Below are positions 44,172 to 57,083 of a stretch of DNA of 64,000 nucleotides, in pieces. The position numbers and the translations under genes are program-made. The notes under the pieces were generated by a model. It did no database searches and had not been told where the DNA came from. It saw only the letters and a list, made by a program, of their open reading frames with translations. Source of the stretch: Owenia fusiformis (taxonomy: Eukaryota > Annelida > Polychaeta > Sabellida > Oweniidae); contig CAIIXF020000009.1 of the NCBI GenBank assembly GCA_903813345.2, positions 4,768,030-4,832,029 on the forward strand, in the 5' to 3' direction. Positions within the stretch are counted from its first letter, which is position 1. Every line of letters begins with the position of its first letter.

Positions 44172-45222
44172 GTTAAAGGGTATGCATACCCTTTAACCCA
44201 ACCTTATTTCATAACAAGAGTCCAGTGTCTTTCTTGAAAACATTAAGGAATATTCCTTGCCAGACCCTTTCTCTCTTGATATGGTAGCTATAATCATATA
44301 TATAGTTTCCATATTTAGCAAAACATGGTAACATGATGGGAAAATGTTTTAATATGGTCAATATTGATCATTTAAAAATCTAGTGCTTATTTCCAGTGAG
44401 CTGCCATCTTTTAAGATTTCTTGCAGGAAGTGATGTCATCAACTCTCAACTTCTATAACCTTGCCCATAACAGTATAGGAAAGTAGCACAAAATCACTTC
44501 TAAACAAGTGATCATTACTTTCTGTGTAAAAATATTTTCAGGGCTTGTCAACTTAGAATAAAAGAAGAGATTTTCAGAAGGATTAAATAAGATACAAAGT
44601 TGAAAAAGAATATTTAGCTGGTTTTGTAATTCTTAATAGCTCCTCACCTAATGCTATATGCAAAGATGAGAGTCGATGACATCACTTCCTGTGTGAAATT
44701 TTAAAAGATGGCAGCTTACTGGAATTGAGCATCACATTTCTAAGTGATCAAATTTGACCATATCAAAACATTTTTGCGTGTTTTGCTAAACATGGCAAGC
44801 ATATATATGGTTATAGCTACCATATGAGGAGAGAGATGGTTTGGCAAGGAATATTCCTTTAACCCTTTCCCGACGTGAATATAAGAGGAAAATGTTGGCC
44901 CTGGTGACGGATAAGTAAGAGCAGTTTTTAGGGGAAAACTGCAAAATACCTACGCCCTGGGACCTATACCCTGAATTTTATCACTGAAATACAATTTTTA
45001 GTAAGGATTATCACATTAGAACAACTTGTCAAAATTTGCTGTAAAAATACTGAATAGAACTGGAGATATTGTCATTTCATTGATGTATATAGATAAAAAT
45101 AATGGTGCCAAAAGGAGCCTATCGTCCTGAAAGGTATTACATAATAGGGCTCCATATGGAGCCTATCGTCGTGAAAGGGTTAAAGGGTATGTATACCCTT
45201 TAACTCAACCTTATTTCATAAT
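44172..45222. repeat. Composite of fold-back and MITE between direct repeats
   Basis: A 44-bp segment beginning with the palindrome GTTAAAGGGTATGCATACCC-TTTAAC occurs at 44172-44215 and again at 45179-45222. Between them lie inverted arms (44235-44450 with 44668-44856; shared AAGGAATATTCC, ATGATGTCATC / GATGACATCAC, AAGATGGCAGC) and then a TIR element (44858-45184, TTTAACCCTTTC / GAAAGGGTTAAA). Confidence 0.6.
44858..45184. mobile_element. MITE with TTTAACCCTTTC termini
   Basis: TTTAACCCTTTCCCGACG at the left and CGTCGTGAAAGGGTTAAA at the right are inverted, with GGAGCCTATCGTC repeated twice inside the right arm. About 327 bp, non-coding. Confidence 0.65.
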
Positions 45223-46715
45223 AAAAGTCAAAAACTTTACTTTTTACTTGAGGTCACTCTAGACATTTTATACCTAAGTTAACCAAATTATATACTGGAG
45301 AGAAAGAGTATGGAAAAAAGTTTTCAATTCTTGTAAAGGGTGATCTTCTCTCTTAGCATACTGACCCCCTAGTTGGAAACCAATTAGTCCATGGTATCAG
45401 GTTATATATAAACCAACATTTGATCAACAACAAGTCACAAACTGTTATGCCCATCCCAAAATACTCTAAATTAGAGGTACATGTAATTTCAAGTCTTTTC
45501 CATTCCAATCAGAATATGCAGTCCAAAACTTTTTCAACAAGAATTTCACACTTGAGATATACAGGTATTTTTATTACTGAAATTAAAAATCAGTTTTCAA
45601 CCATGCCAAAGTCCCCCTGACCCCCGCCCCCTCCCCTCTCTACTTCACCTCCAGTCTTTATCTGGTCTTTATTGGAGTGAGATATTTAGGAAGTCACATA
45701 TTAGCTTATTAGCTTATTAGCTCCTGGAAATATATAAGAGTTAGCTTTCTAAAGGCAATTCATTTTCTTCATGCCATCATTCATTGTTAATTGTCTCAAG
45801 TTAGAATTATGCAGAGTAAATGGCTCATTTCAGTTGAAAAAATGGTCTGCCCTCATATCTACTGATCGGCCCCCATGGAAACATTTCATGATTAATCGGC
45901 TTATCCTTATCTGCTAGGATATACCAGAAATTGTGAAAAAAGTTCAATCTCTCTACCTTTTACATGTACTAGTATTGCATTACAACCCCCTCCCTCCCAA
46001 CCCAACCCACCCTTCCTTTCTCTTACTCAATCCTGATAAAGTGAGACCTTAGGCATCAATTCTAAACCTGCATTCTCGCTAAGATGTTTTCTAAACTAAA
46101 CACATTTCTCAATTCTGTCTTTCTAGCTGCTTCATTGATGGATGATGCGTTCAGATTTCTTGATAATGTAGTAACAAAGCTAGAAAATCCTGGTTTGCTT
46201 TTGTAAATACAGCCCATCAAAAATAGACCTCAGTTTACTTGCATTCATTTCAAAACAGTTTTAAAAATAAAGTAGCACCACTGAATAAGTCTCAAAATGT
46301 CTGAATCTATGGTGACTGGTGATCGACCAGCTTAACAGATCATAAAGATTGAGAAAATGTAAAGGTAAGAAGAAGTAAATCAACTGCAATACACATAAGG
46401 GATATAAATAAAGCAATGCTAATCCCAGTTTCTCAGTACTCATCACAATCCAAAAATCGTAAAATAATTGCCACTATGTTGATAAATAACAAGATTTAAG
46501 AATAATACAGTCACATTCAATCTTCACTATTGCTAATCTGAATCAAGAACAACACTGTCGTCATTAAAAACACATTTTTCTCATCACAGATCATTAAAAG
46601 GAAATTAATGAAAAAGTCTATTCAAAATTCAGTAAAGACCATTGTAAAACTGATCCCATTGTCTAATAGAGCTTAATGAGAAGCACATCGTCCCATAAAA
46701 GGTTTCTTGCAATTA

Positions 46716-47069
46716 TCAGGCTATTGCTCCACTCTCAGGCCTATTGCTCCACTCTCAAGCCCATTGCTCCACTCTCAGGCCTATTGCTCCACTCTCAGGC
46801 CTATTGCTCTACTCTCAGGCCCATTGCTTCACTCTCAGGCCTACTGCTCCACTCTCAGATCTATTGCTCCACTCTCAGGCCCATTGCTCCACTCTCAGGC
46901 TTATTGCTCCACTTTCAGGCCTATTGCTCCACTCTCAGGCCTATTGCTCCACTCTCAGGCCTATTGATCTACTCTCAGGCCCATTGCTTCACTCTCAGGC
47001 CCATTGCTCCACTTTCAGACCCATTGCTCCACTCTCAGGCCCATTGCTCCACCCTCAGGCTCATTACCC
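46716..47069. repeat. 20-bp minisatellite
   Basis: About 17-18 units of CTATTGCTCCACTCTCAGGC with scattered changes. All three forward frames stay open across the array because 20 is not a multiple of 3 and the unit lacks stop triplets, giving the same 20-residue periodic peptide in each. There is no sign that it is translated. Confidence 0.93.
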
Positions 47070-47136
47070 CACGAAAGGCCTCTACCCCTATCAGTCTGAA
47101 TACTTCTTAGGGTCGGAATGAATAAGCAACAGCATA

Positions 47137-47320
47137 TTTTCTATTGAGAAAATGGAGAGACCAAAGAGCAAAACTGAATACTTACTTGTTACTCTGCAAC
47201 TATTACACCCGCCCCATAAAAGACCTCTTCCTCGGATTCCTCCTTTGGAGGAAAGAAATATAAAAGCTGATTTCTATTGAGAAAATGGAAAGACCAAAGA
47301 GCAAAACTGTATACTTACTC
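47137..47320. repeat. Direct repeat pair of about 55 bp
   Basis: TTTCTATTGAGAAAATGGA(A/G)AGACCAAAGAGCAAAACTG-type sequence occurs at about 47137-47191 and 47271-47322, 80 bp apart, just right of the 20-bp minisatellite. Confidence 0.7.
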
Positions 47321-48454
47321 TGTTATCTTGATTTATGAGTCCAGCCAAAGATTCTAATGAAGTAAGATGTCTGATGAGTTTATACTGAAATCCTTCATGA
47401 TATATCTATACATTATTCATTCTGGCCATTATTGAGCTCATAATAGGCCCTTTCCAGATCAAAACTACAAAATTGATATGCAAATCCCCTTATGGAATCA
47501 GGAATTGCATAATTATAATTGTACCAGATATGCCTAAATCGATTGATTAATATGTCATGAGTCTTTGATTAACTACATTATGTTGGAGACAGTTTGTCTT
47601 GCCCCTGTACCCCCCCCCCCCCCCCCCCATCTAACCAGGGTGTGCCCTAAGGGCCGGTCATCTGGTCTGGTCATCAATACCAGGTTACTTTTAATAATGA
47701 CCAGTTGATTTTTTACAAGGAATAGGAAAACAACACTGCAACTGGTCCATGGTGCATTTTGACCAGCAGCTCTCAGATCCTTAAGGCATACACTGTATGT
47801 AACATATCCTACCTCCAATATGTCAATATGTGACATGAAAACCTTTACAAAATATACAAGCATAGGATGAACTCAGGATACTTACAAAAGTATTCCTATA
47901 TTCATTACCATATAATATTTGATTCTCGTGAGACTTTTATATCTTGGTATTTCATCGCAATTACTGTAATGTATCAATATTGGCTATATGCCTTCATCTC
48001 TCAAAAACATGATTTTTCTTCATTCTAACTGTCTAACAATTGATTAAGCTAAAAGCCTACAAAGCTAACATTCTAATTACAAGTACATTTTTTCTTTTTT
48101 TTTCTTTTTTTTAATTACAACTACTGAATGCAAAATGTTTTTGTACCATCATTATAAGCCATACATTCTCAATCTATGCGATGTACAGTGAGAGAGATAC
48201 TCTGAATATCAGAATTTGTATCGTGATTTGTATATTCTGTTGGCAACTGTTGATCTCTTCACCCCCTATATAATAATTCTCCATTACCAGATATTGCTAC
48301 CATAAACATTAGTCTTATCATGGAATGTGCAGTTATTTTATAAACACAGAAATGTAAGAATCCATTATATTCAACAAAAACAGCACAATGAGAAGTATTA
48401 ATTGCATGTTTGTTTCAACAGACATCTTTGCTGTAACAATTACATAGACAGAGC

Positions 48455-48550
48455 GCCCCGGTACGCCTGGTACACACAGGTGTACCAGATCGCTGCAAAT
48501 ACACTCCAAAAATACAACAACTAAACTTCAAAATTTTCTGGGGGAGAACC
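48455..48550 (+). mobile_element. Fragment of the 24358 MITE family
   Basis: CGCCCCGGTACGCCTGGTAC then ACACAGGTGTACCAGAT and TTTTCTGGGGGAGAACC match the left half of the intact MITE at 24358-24550. The other end is missing. Confidence 0.6.
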
Positions 48551-48689
48551 TAAATTTCAAAAAATAAATCTTCCAAATTTGTTGAGTTTTCTTGCAGAAA
48601 TCACCTACTCCCCCTCCATCTATTTTATACAATCATCAGGCGTGAATATATTTTTTAACTTGAAATTTGCCCCCTCCCCCTTGCTGGTT

Positions 48690-48773
48690 TTCAGAACCAC
48701 CATTGGAAAACACTGGTATAACACATCAGTGGCAATATGGAATGATTTGTCAGAGAGAATGAAACATAAGAAC
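48690..48773 (+). pseudogene. Possible non-LTR reverse transcriptase C-terminal scrap
   Basis: The short frame RTTIGKHWYNTSVAIWNDLS resembles the R-T-x-x-G-x...W-N-x-L-P segment found near the end of many LINE reverse-transcriptase ORFs. About 28 codons only, with no other LINE features nearby, so it may be coincidence. Confidence 0.25.
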
Positions 48774-50512
48774 TGATCAAGGGAATCTATAAGTAATCAA
48801 ACATCTCTATGTAATTCTACAGTAAATGCTACCATATGTTTTGCTTTCAACAACTAAGCCAACTTAATCATTCACACATCACTTAGGCATGAAATACCCT
48901 GAATGGCATGCAAAATAAATGTCATTGTTGTGTTTCGATAGAACTTTCAGTCAAAATGCAAAATTTATAAAACACAAGCCAAAAATACTAACATTGAACA
49001 AAAGGACAGTTTAAGCCTTTTACCATTTTGGCTTACAATTTTTATGTTTACCCCTTATATAAGTATTCTATATGTGGCTAATAATGCTTTAAGCCCAGCC
49101 GCACAGCACTATATTGTACTGTCTATATCATATAAATAAATAAATAAATAAATATATATAAAATAAAAAAAAGGACAATGCATGATGGAGATCATGGAAT
49201 AAATCTGTTATTCACTGCTAAGGATAGATAAATAACAACAAAATTTCAAGTGTTTACTGTAGATAGAATTTTCAGAAAAGAGCCAAAATTCTACATCAGT
49301 TTTTGCATCAGTTCTAGTAAATATGTTTATTCTTGAGATCAGCAGAGAAAGATCTTTATCTCCAGAAAATAAAATTCTCCGATTTAAGCAATCATTCGAA
49401 GTGACAAGTGTGATCCTATGAACAAAAAAGCGCTAATATTTCTCAAGCTATACAACTAGAAAATTCTTTTCATACCTCAGTGCATTATTTTGCGAAAACA
49501 GAATCAATGGTATTCTTCCCCATAGCAAGAATTACTGAGATTTATATCCCTTTGAAGTGGTAAGTAGAAAATACAGTGTATAAATAAGGAAGTTCACTTC
49601 AACTTGGCAAAGTCATACCAGGAATTCAATTTGTTTTCAGTGCAGATATTGCTTATTCTGTAGAAATTATTTATATGGTATGTGACTTAACAGGCCTGTA
49701 CATATGTTAAGACGACCAGAGTTCAAAGTCACCTTGGCTTTTTCTCTCATTTTTTTCGAAATTTCTGTTTTTCACAAATTCTGGTTAAACCCCTGTTATC
49801 TGCCTATAATATAATATATTTCCATCTGCAAATATTCTTAAATTCACTGAGAACTGAACACAGTAAACATTATGATAATCGCATCTCCTTTCTACAACAG
49901 ACAACTCTTACTGAAATTGCCTAGAGTCTAGCTGCAAGCCCTGGTGACCCCCCCCCCCCCCCCGCATAAGACGTACCACCCCCAGTAGATTTGGGGACAA
50001 GGGGTCCAAAGATTGAAATAAGACTAGAAATTGCCAAAGTATACTGGCCCCATAAAGTGTAAAATGAGTCTGTTTATAAAGAACCCCATATTTCCCTTAT
50101 CCATGTCTCCAATGCTCAAAAACTGTAAGTTAATATTTCATAAATCGTCTAACAGCCACATACTTTCAATGTAATTTTCATCATACTTTATACAAAACCT
50201 TATTTCAACCCTTGGAAATCTAAGATATAACAGCCAACTAACCTTCAAAAACAACAGCTCAAGTTGTGTGAATGAATCCCAAATATTATGAAATATTGGC
50301 CCATATTACAAGGATGCCAGATAATGAAAGTGAAAAGAAAGCAAACGATCATATCCCTACCTGAGTTTCGGTTAGGTGAGCCAGTAAATAAACACTTGAC
50401 TGTACTTCAAATACCTTGACCAGAACACTGGCCATATATTACCCTGAGCTTACAAGCTAAAATACTAGCCTCTAACTAAGAAGACTAATCATTTTATTTC
50501 CCAAACCAATTA

Positions 50513-52143
50513 CAGTAAAACCTGTCTAATCCGAACACCCATGGGACCAGCCAAAAGCGTTCCAATTGGCAGGTGTTCAAATTTCGAGGATATTGTTGAT
50601 CGGGGGGGGGGGGGGGATTTTCATTGTTCAGTCCACTAATATTGAACACTTAATACTTAGTCAGAAAACAATACATGTTGTTGATGAGTTTATTCTACAA
50701 TAGGCCTATAGCCTACTTGTATATGCTATGTTTTATTTACATTTTGAACAATTTCATTATTTTTGGAAAAAGCTTTGTAATACACTGAATAAGTATATGA
50801 TAGTCTTGTACAAAATCTTATGCTTATTAAATGACTTATCTCATATTATGGTTACATAGCACTGCTTTACTTTAGCTGTAGGTCGTTCATTGTTGTTTGT
50901 TTCTTGGCACTTTTAGCATTAGCACTATTTGAGTAGATACCCTCTTCAATTAAAAAGAATTTTTCATGAGTGCTCATTCGATCAGTATGTCAGATGTGCC
51001 TTTTTAGGAAGCATTTTAGCGATAGGATATTACGAAGTTGAATTTTTTCTCTTTCTCATGATATAATCTTGTCTGCAAATGTGTCTGTGTTGTCTTTGTG
51101 ATTATAAAACATGTACTGATTGAATCCTAGCTATCATAACAGACCCATGGGATATAAAACAGTTAAGACTTGTTCATAATCCAAATCAAAAACATCCAGT
51201 TAATTTGAAATAAGGATAAACCAATTATCTCCCAGATTCTCACCTTTCTCTTAATCCAAATCAAAAACATCCAGGTAATTTCTAATAATGATAAAACAAT
51301 TATTATCTTGTCTGCAAATGTGTCTGTGTTGTCTCTGTGATTATAAAACATTTACTGATTGAATCCTAGCTATCATAACAGACTCATGGGATATAAAACA
51401 GTTAAGACTTGTTCATAATCCAAATCAAAAACATCCAGTTAATTTGAAATAAGGATAAACCAATTATCTCCCAGATTCTCACCTTTCTCTTAATCCAAAT
51501 CAAAAACATCCAGGTAATTTCTAATAATGATAAAACAATTATTATCTTGTCTGCAAATGTGTCTGTGTTGTCTCTGTGATTATAAAACATTTACTGATTG
51601 AATCCTAGCTATCATAACAGACTCATGGGATATAAAACAGTTAAGACTTGTTCATAATCCAAATCAAAAACATCCAGTTAATTTAAAATAAGGATAAACC
51701 AATTATCTTCTTGATTCACACCTTTCTCTTAATCCAAACATAAAACATTCAGTTCTTTTCTAATAGGATAAACCAATTAACTCCCGTATTCACACCTTTC
51801 CTGTTGTTTTCCACAATTAGGGATGTCATTGAGACTTAAATAAGTTAATTAGGACAATATTGGTTCTTTGATTACATTGCATATGTAAAGATAATAAGAA
51901 CTATAACATTGACTCAACATGTGGCTATTATTGAAATGTCCAGACATTTGATTTCTGATAAAATGTTCAGATTAGACAGGTCAGTTTTTCAAATCTGATT
52001 GTTCACTGTTCAGATTAGGAGGTGTTCAGATTTCAAGGTTTTTTTAACATGGGAGTCAATGGGAGGAAAATGGGACCGAAAAAAAGTGTTCAAATTAGAA
52101 GGTGTTCGGATTAGCCAGGTGTTCAGATATGCAGGTTTTACTG
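50513..52143. mobile_element. Pogo/Tigger-like TIR element
   Basis: Starts CAGTAAAACCTGTCTAATCC and ends CAGATATGCAGGTTTTACTG, flanked by TA on both sides. Subterminal GAACAC / GTGTTC motifs repeat on both arms. The 1.63-kb interior holds a 239-bp tandem repeat and no transposase frame, so it is non-autonomous. Confidence 0.78.
51066..51720. repeat. 239-bp tandem repeat inside the pogo-like element
   Basis: A 239-bp unit beginning near CTTGTCTGCAAATGTGTCTG is repeated about 2.7 times with almost no divergence, so the duplication is recent. Identical 62-codon minus-strand frames at 51163 and 51402 are by-products. Confidence 0.92.
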
Positions 52144-52145
52144 TA

Positions 52146-52301
52146 CAGTAAAACCTGTCTTAGAGAACACTGTGTCTAGTGTACACACCTTCACATATTC
52201 CACTGACTTGTGTATAAAATTGCCTATAGTGAACGAACACCTACCTATAGTGAACACATTTTTGTAGTTCCATGGGTGTTCACTGTACACACATTTTACT
52301 G
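52146..52301. mobile_element. Second small TIR element abutting the first
   Basis: CAGTAAAACCTGTCTTAGAG at the left and ACACACATTTTACTG at the right, with TA flanks. Its left TA is the right TA of the 50513-52143 element. 156 bp, with inverted GTGTACAC / GTGTTCAC motifs. Confidence 0.75.
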
Positions 52302-53636
52302 TATATTTAAACAATATGCACATTTTGTAACAATTGCTTCCAGACTCTGATTGGCTGACTCAAGTGCAAATGTTATCACTCGTTTTAAGAGTTCAGGACA
52401 AAGCATATCAGTATCTGGCAAAGGGTATCCATGTATTTGCCTCAGGAAAAACCTCACTACATGTATATACTTACTCCACACAAACATATATTTTGCTTAT
52501 CTCTGTCCTGAATATGCTACCTGATAAAAACAGTTAAAATGTTTAAACCTTTTGCTTAAGCATTGAATTTTTTCTCATTGAATATCAGCAAAAGGGATGA
52601 ACCTTTTGAAAAAAAAAGATTTTGCCATATTTCTTTCTACTTCAATGAAGAATAATTTGGTCGAAGAACACAACATAACTAACTTAGAACCATAGATGCT
52701 TAGAATTCTAAAAGGTGGAAGGACTTAACAACTCATGTCCTCTCACATGAACCAACGTTCTTAGTCCTGCATTTAAGCACTTAACTAATGGTATAAATGT
52801 TAGTCTTTGCGACCCCAACCATAAAGACCTCACCTGATGGAATAGACAGGGGGAGGGGGGAGGGTGAATCTGACTCCTCCCCTTGAATTTACACAGAAAA
52901 TGAGAGGTGATTGATAATCCAAAAGTTTGGTGAAGAAGTTAACAGTTCATTTTAAAATCATCTAATTCAAACATCACACTGCTGTCATCACAAAAAATGG
53001 AAGATTTATCAAGCTAATGTTCCCTAAGGGATGGTTTCTAAAGCTTGACAATTGTTATAAAAATCATTTCATCTGGGTTTACCATCTATTTAACTACACA
53101 AGAAAATACTATAGATCAATCCAGATGAACATTTTCATCAAAACAAATCGTCATTAACCCAATTCCCGTTCTCCATCAATAAAAAATCAACTTCATTCTA
53201 TCACAATTGATGTCAGAAATCATCCCTAAAACAGTATGCGCCCGGTGTAAACTATGAGATAACAGTGCAGCATATTTGGACAAGGGTCCTGGAAGAAATC
53301 TACAAATTGACTGCTAATGCTTGGCCTTCCCCGTGAAGAACATTTTAAGGAAGTTTTCTAAGAAAACAAAAGATATTTATGTTAGTATAAGGCAGATTAC
53401 CAGACTCTTGGCTTGCACTAGGATTCCATTTATGTTCTAACCTGGTGAGAGTTTACCATAATAGTATATAGGGGTGGTCTACCATACGTCTAATATCTTC
53501 CAAGGCATCCCTCCATAAAAAACTATGAGAATGTTTTCCTAAACAATTCAATACTTATTTTTGTACAAAATGTATTCAATATGAATTATTTTTCAGTTCA
53601 TAAATTGCTGCTTAACTATGTTTCTCAGGCTAGGTA

Positions 53637-53802
53637 CAGTAAAATCTGTAAAGCTGAACATGACACTACTGTAAGTTGAACACCTAATAAGTCGAACATT
53701 TTTAGAGTCCAATGACCAACTGACATTATGTTTCATGAACCTCTGTAAGTAAAACACTTCAAAACTGGAACACTTTTTAAAGATACCAAAGGTGTTTTAC
53801 TA
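53637..53802. mobile_element. Degenerate pogo-like fragment
   Basis: CAGTAAAATCTGTAAAGCTG at the left, several GAACAC / GTCGAAC motifs, and GGTGTTTTACTAA at the right. It resembles the 52146 element but is diverged. Confidence 0.5.
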
Positions 53803-55696
53803 ACTCTGGTCCTACTGTAGTTAGCACACATGAAATTATAATTCAAGTCCTGAACTTTAATCAGAATAAAAAAATGTTTACAAAATAGAAATATAAAATT
53901 AAATAAATAAGGTGTTGAGTGCTTTTAAAAACACTCCAAACCGTTTTTTCCTTATTTATAGTGCACTTGTAATATTCGATTCCCTGGGATGTCACCCAGC
54001 ATCAAACTGTTGAGATTTCAACACTTCCTCTAATGTTTTGACATGTTCCAGTTTCTAAAGTTTCATTGGCAGGATGAAATTTCACTTGTTGTTTTTAACA
54101 AAATACCTCAAGTCTCGTTTTTGAAGATTTCTTCATACTTTCAGTCAAAGTTTGGCTTTTCCAATTTTTTTTATTCAAACTCACGAGAATTCTAATTTAA
54201 AATGGCCTTATATTTATATTCAGAATGTAGATGTGAATATTACTGTAAATTAACATGAAAGAAGTGACGAAGGTCAATGCAACTTTGAAAAAAAAATCTT
54301 AACTTTTTCAGATTGATACCATGGCAGATTTTCTTGGCTAAACTTAAAGTATATGAGTGTCTCTTGCATAATATAAGTACCATATCTGAATAAACCTCCC
54401 AAGGATTATTACATATTTGACCAATTCATATTGAATTGAATTTCCACATCTGGCAAGAACCTGGTAAATCTTATATGCCTTCTGGATAAAATACAGATTG
54501 TTAATCTTGAAAATAAAAATATTAAGCAATAAGAGTTGACCTAGTATTAAAGACTTAAAGATTTGTTTTGATTTATATTGAAGCTTTAGAAACTAGCTGG
54601 CAATTCTTAAATATTGAAACTCCCATTAAAAGCCACGACAGCTACTTTTGAGACTCTTGAGATCTCACCAACATCAAAACTATTGTATATTTGTCTTTTT
54701 AAGAGCCTTGTCACTAGACTCTAGAATCCAGGGTACAAGAATCCTTAAAAACTTGGTTGACAATATACTTCAGATAGAAAATACATGTTTGTGAGTGTCC
54801 AGTTTTTATTTGCCCACCCTGTAGAAGCACATATAATCGGTAATAATCAATGATGAACGAACTACATCTCTTATATTATTTCCTCCTAAGAGACACAAGC
54901 AGGGCATGTGTAGATTGCTATGCCTGCTAACGAACATATTCTGGCCATGTAATTGTTTCAGAAGAGTCGTAATTAACTACAGTACAATCAATAGACACCA
55001 TTTGGATTGGCGTCCCTCTCTGTTTAAATGTCAAATGCATGCAATTAACGAAGAATAGCATCAGCATTTGGAATTTTTATCTTTCTAAATGGCACGATAT
55101 AAAGAATAATTTTATTTATTTATTTTATTCAATGTAGATTCCCTTTAAAATTTGGCTTATTTTGAATCCAATAGTTTACCGTTCTGACATTTATAAAGGG
55201 AAAGGTCTTTAGAATTCACACTTACAATGACTTCATCAAGGGCATAATGCAGAAACATGCAAGAACTTACAAAAAGCATAATGAAATTCATTAGTCAACA
55301 CTAAACCATTTAGCGATCTCAGATTATCATAGCTGTGATAAAAAGACAAAGGAAGAATGATAATCTTAAAGTACAGTTAAAGTACAGTAAAAACAGAATT
55401 GATTGGTTTACAATTATATGCCTCGTCTTTCTCCAGGGGTCTTTTCAAAGGAAGGCGATACAGCTCAGTAGGAAAATGTAGATATTCATTTCTAATTATA
55501 GGATTAAGAATCCAAATATATCCCTATTATAATCCTAGTTCTATTAACTATTGTACAGATGTCAGTATTTTTCGATTTTCAATTACATGGACATCCTGAC
55601 ATATCTTAGTATTAAGTACCCTTAAATTAGATGACTAGTAAAAAGTACTACTCTCTCATTTAGGTAGAGAATGCTGAAAATGTAATGACTGACAGA

Positions 55697-55870
55697 CAGG
55701 CCCATAGCCAGCTTTTGCCAATGGGGGTTCACTGTTCAAAAATTCCAGGGGGGTTGAAATTGATAACTTTGGCCCAAATTCACTTGAAACTGCTCAGAGA
55801 GGTGAAAAACTGCAAGGTTTTGAAAGATTTTTTGGCAGGGGGACTTCACTCAACCCCCTTCCCCTACCCC
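55697..55870. mobile_element. MITE, GTAGCCAG family, diverged
   Basis: CAGGCCCATAGCCAGCTTTT and GGTGAAAAACTGCAAGGTTT relate it to 30370-30534. The right end is degraded in a C-rich stretch. Another relic of the AAACCATGCAGTTTTTCAC type lies near 56535-56575. Confidence 0.5.
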
Positions 55871-56192
55871 TACCCCCACTCCCATTACTGATTGGGTATG
55901 GTTAAATCCCAGGATCATCTCTTATTCAAAGATACTAGAAAATAAAGCTCCTTTTTAAAGATGTAAAATCAAATTGCTGTTTTACTTGCACTGTTTTAGC
56001 TTGAAGCTTGATTTTAAGCTATACATACATATCGCCTATCACATTACAGCTAATAATGCTTCCAAGCATCTGTGATTGCTTATTAACTGTAATGGTTGGA
56101 TCATGAGATATGAGACATTTGATATTAAAAATAAGTAATAAAACTGCATATAATCTTGGGTTTCTTTTGCTCTAGACAAACAGATGATGCAT

Positions 56193-56287
56193 ATAACATT
56201 AGCGATACAACATTAGCGATATAACATTAGCGATATAACATTAGCGATATAACATTAGCGATACAACATTAGCGATATAACATTAGC
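56193..56287. repeat. 14-bp tandem repeat
   Basis: Nearly seven units of ATAACATTAGCGAT with T/C variation at one position. Confidence 0.93.
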
Positions 56288-57083
56288 CTTTGTATTGGGT
56301 TTGACTTTGTGTGTCTAAAATTAATCTTCAACTTCCAAGTTAGAGTGAGGTAAGAGCAACTGAAACCTTGTGAATCAAGATGTCTAAAAGAACGCTTTTT
56401 CAGTTCTATTTTTTATCACTTGGTTTCAGAATATATTTTACCATACTGACTAGCTCCTGGTTTTCAATGTGTATTTAGAGGCTCATAACCAGGGTGAAGG
56501 TTCAAGCAAACCACTCCCTCCCCAGTCAAAAATGCTTTCAAAACCATGCAGTTTTTCACAATTTTGTGAACTTTTAAGCGATTTTGGGCTAAAAGAATCT
56601 AATTTTTTGAAAAGATGAAATCCTTTGGGAAATAGGCTGCTTTTGCTACTGGCTTCCTCCTAATTTGAGGCATACTTTATCACTAGAATCTCTAACCTCT
56701 GGGTTATAGGATATATTTTATTGGGGTCAGTTTAAAAGGCTTCACATTAATGTATCATTCCATGAACACATTTACTGAACAGATATAGATGAAAAGCTTA
56801 CATTTAGCAAAATGGCCCGAAAGAACCTGGAAGATAATGACTCTCTTTAGGCCGATTATCTATGTATTTTCTCATAAAGATTGGTAAATGAGCACCATTA
56901 ATGCTATTGATGTTCCTATATTGCGAGAATCTGCTGCCATTTTACTAACGAGCTAGACATGCAAAATATGTACTGGTGGTATCTAAATATATATCAGACA
57001 ATTACTGGCCAATAATAAATGTTCTACACAATGATTTAAAAATCGTATTTGGACTTGCAATAAGGTATGAATATAACAGATTA

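Noticed and set aside
46676-47121. Overlapping 86-144 codon plus-strand frames
   Set aside because: Wholly explained by the 20-bp minisatellite lacking stop triplets.
51163-51590. Two identical 62-codon minus-strand frames
   Set aside because: Products of the 239-bp tandem repeat; no domain.
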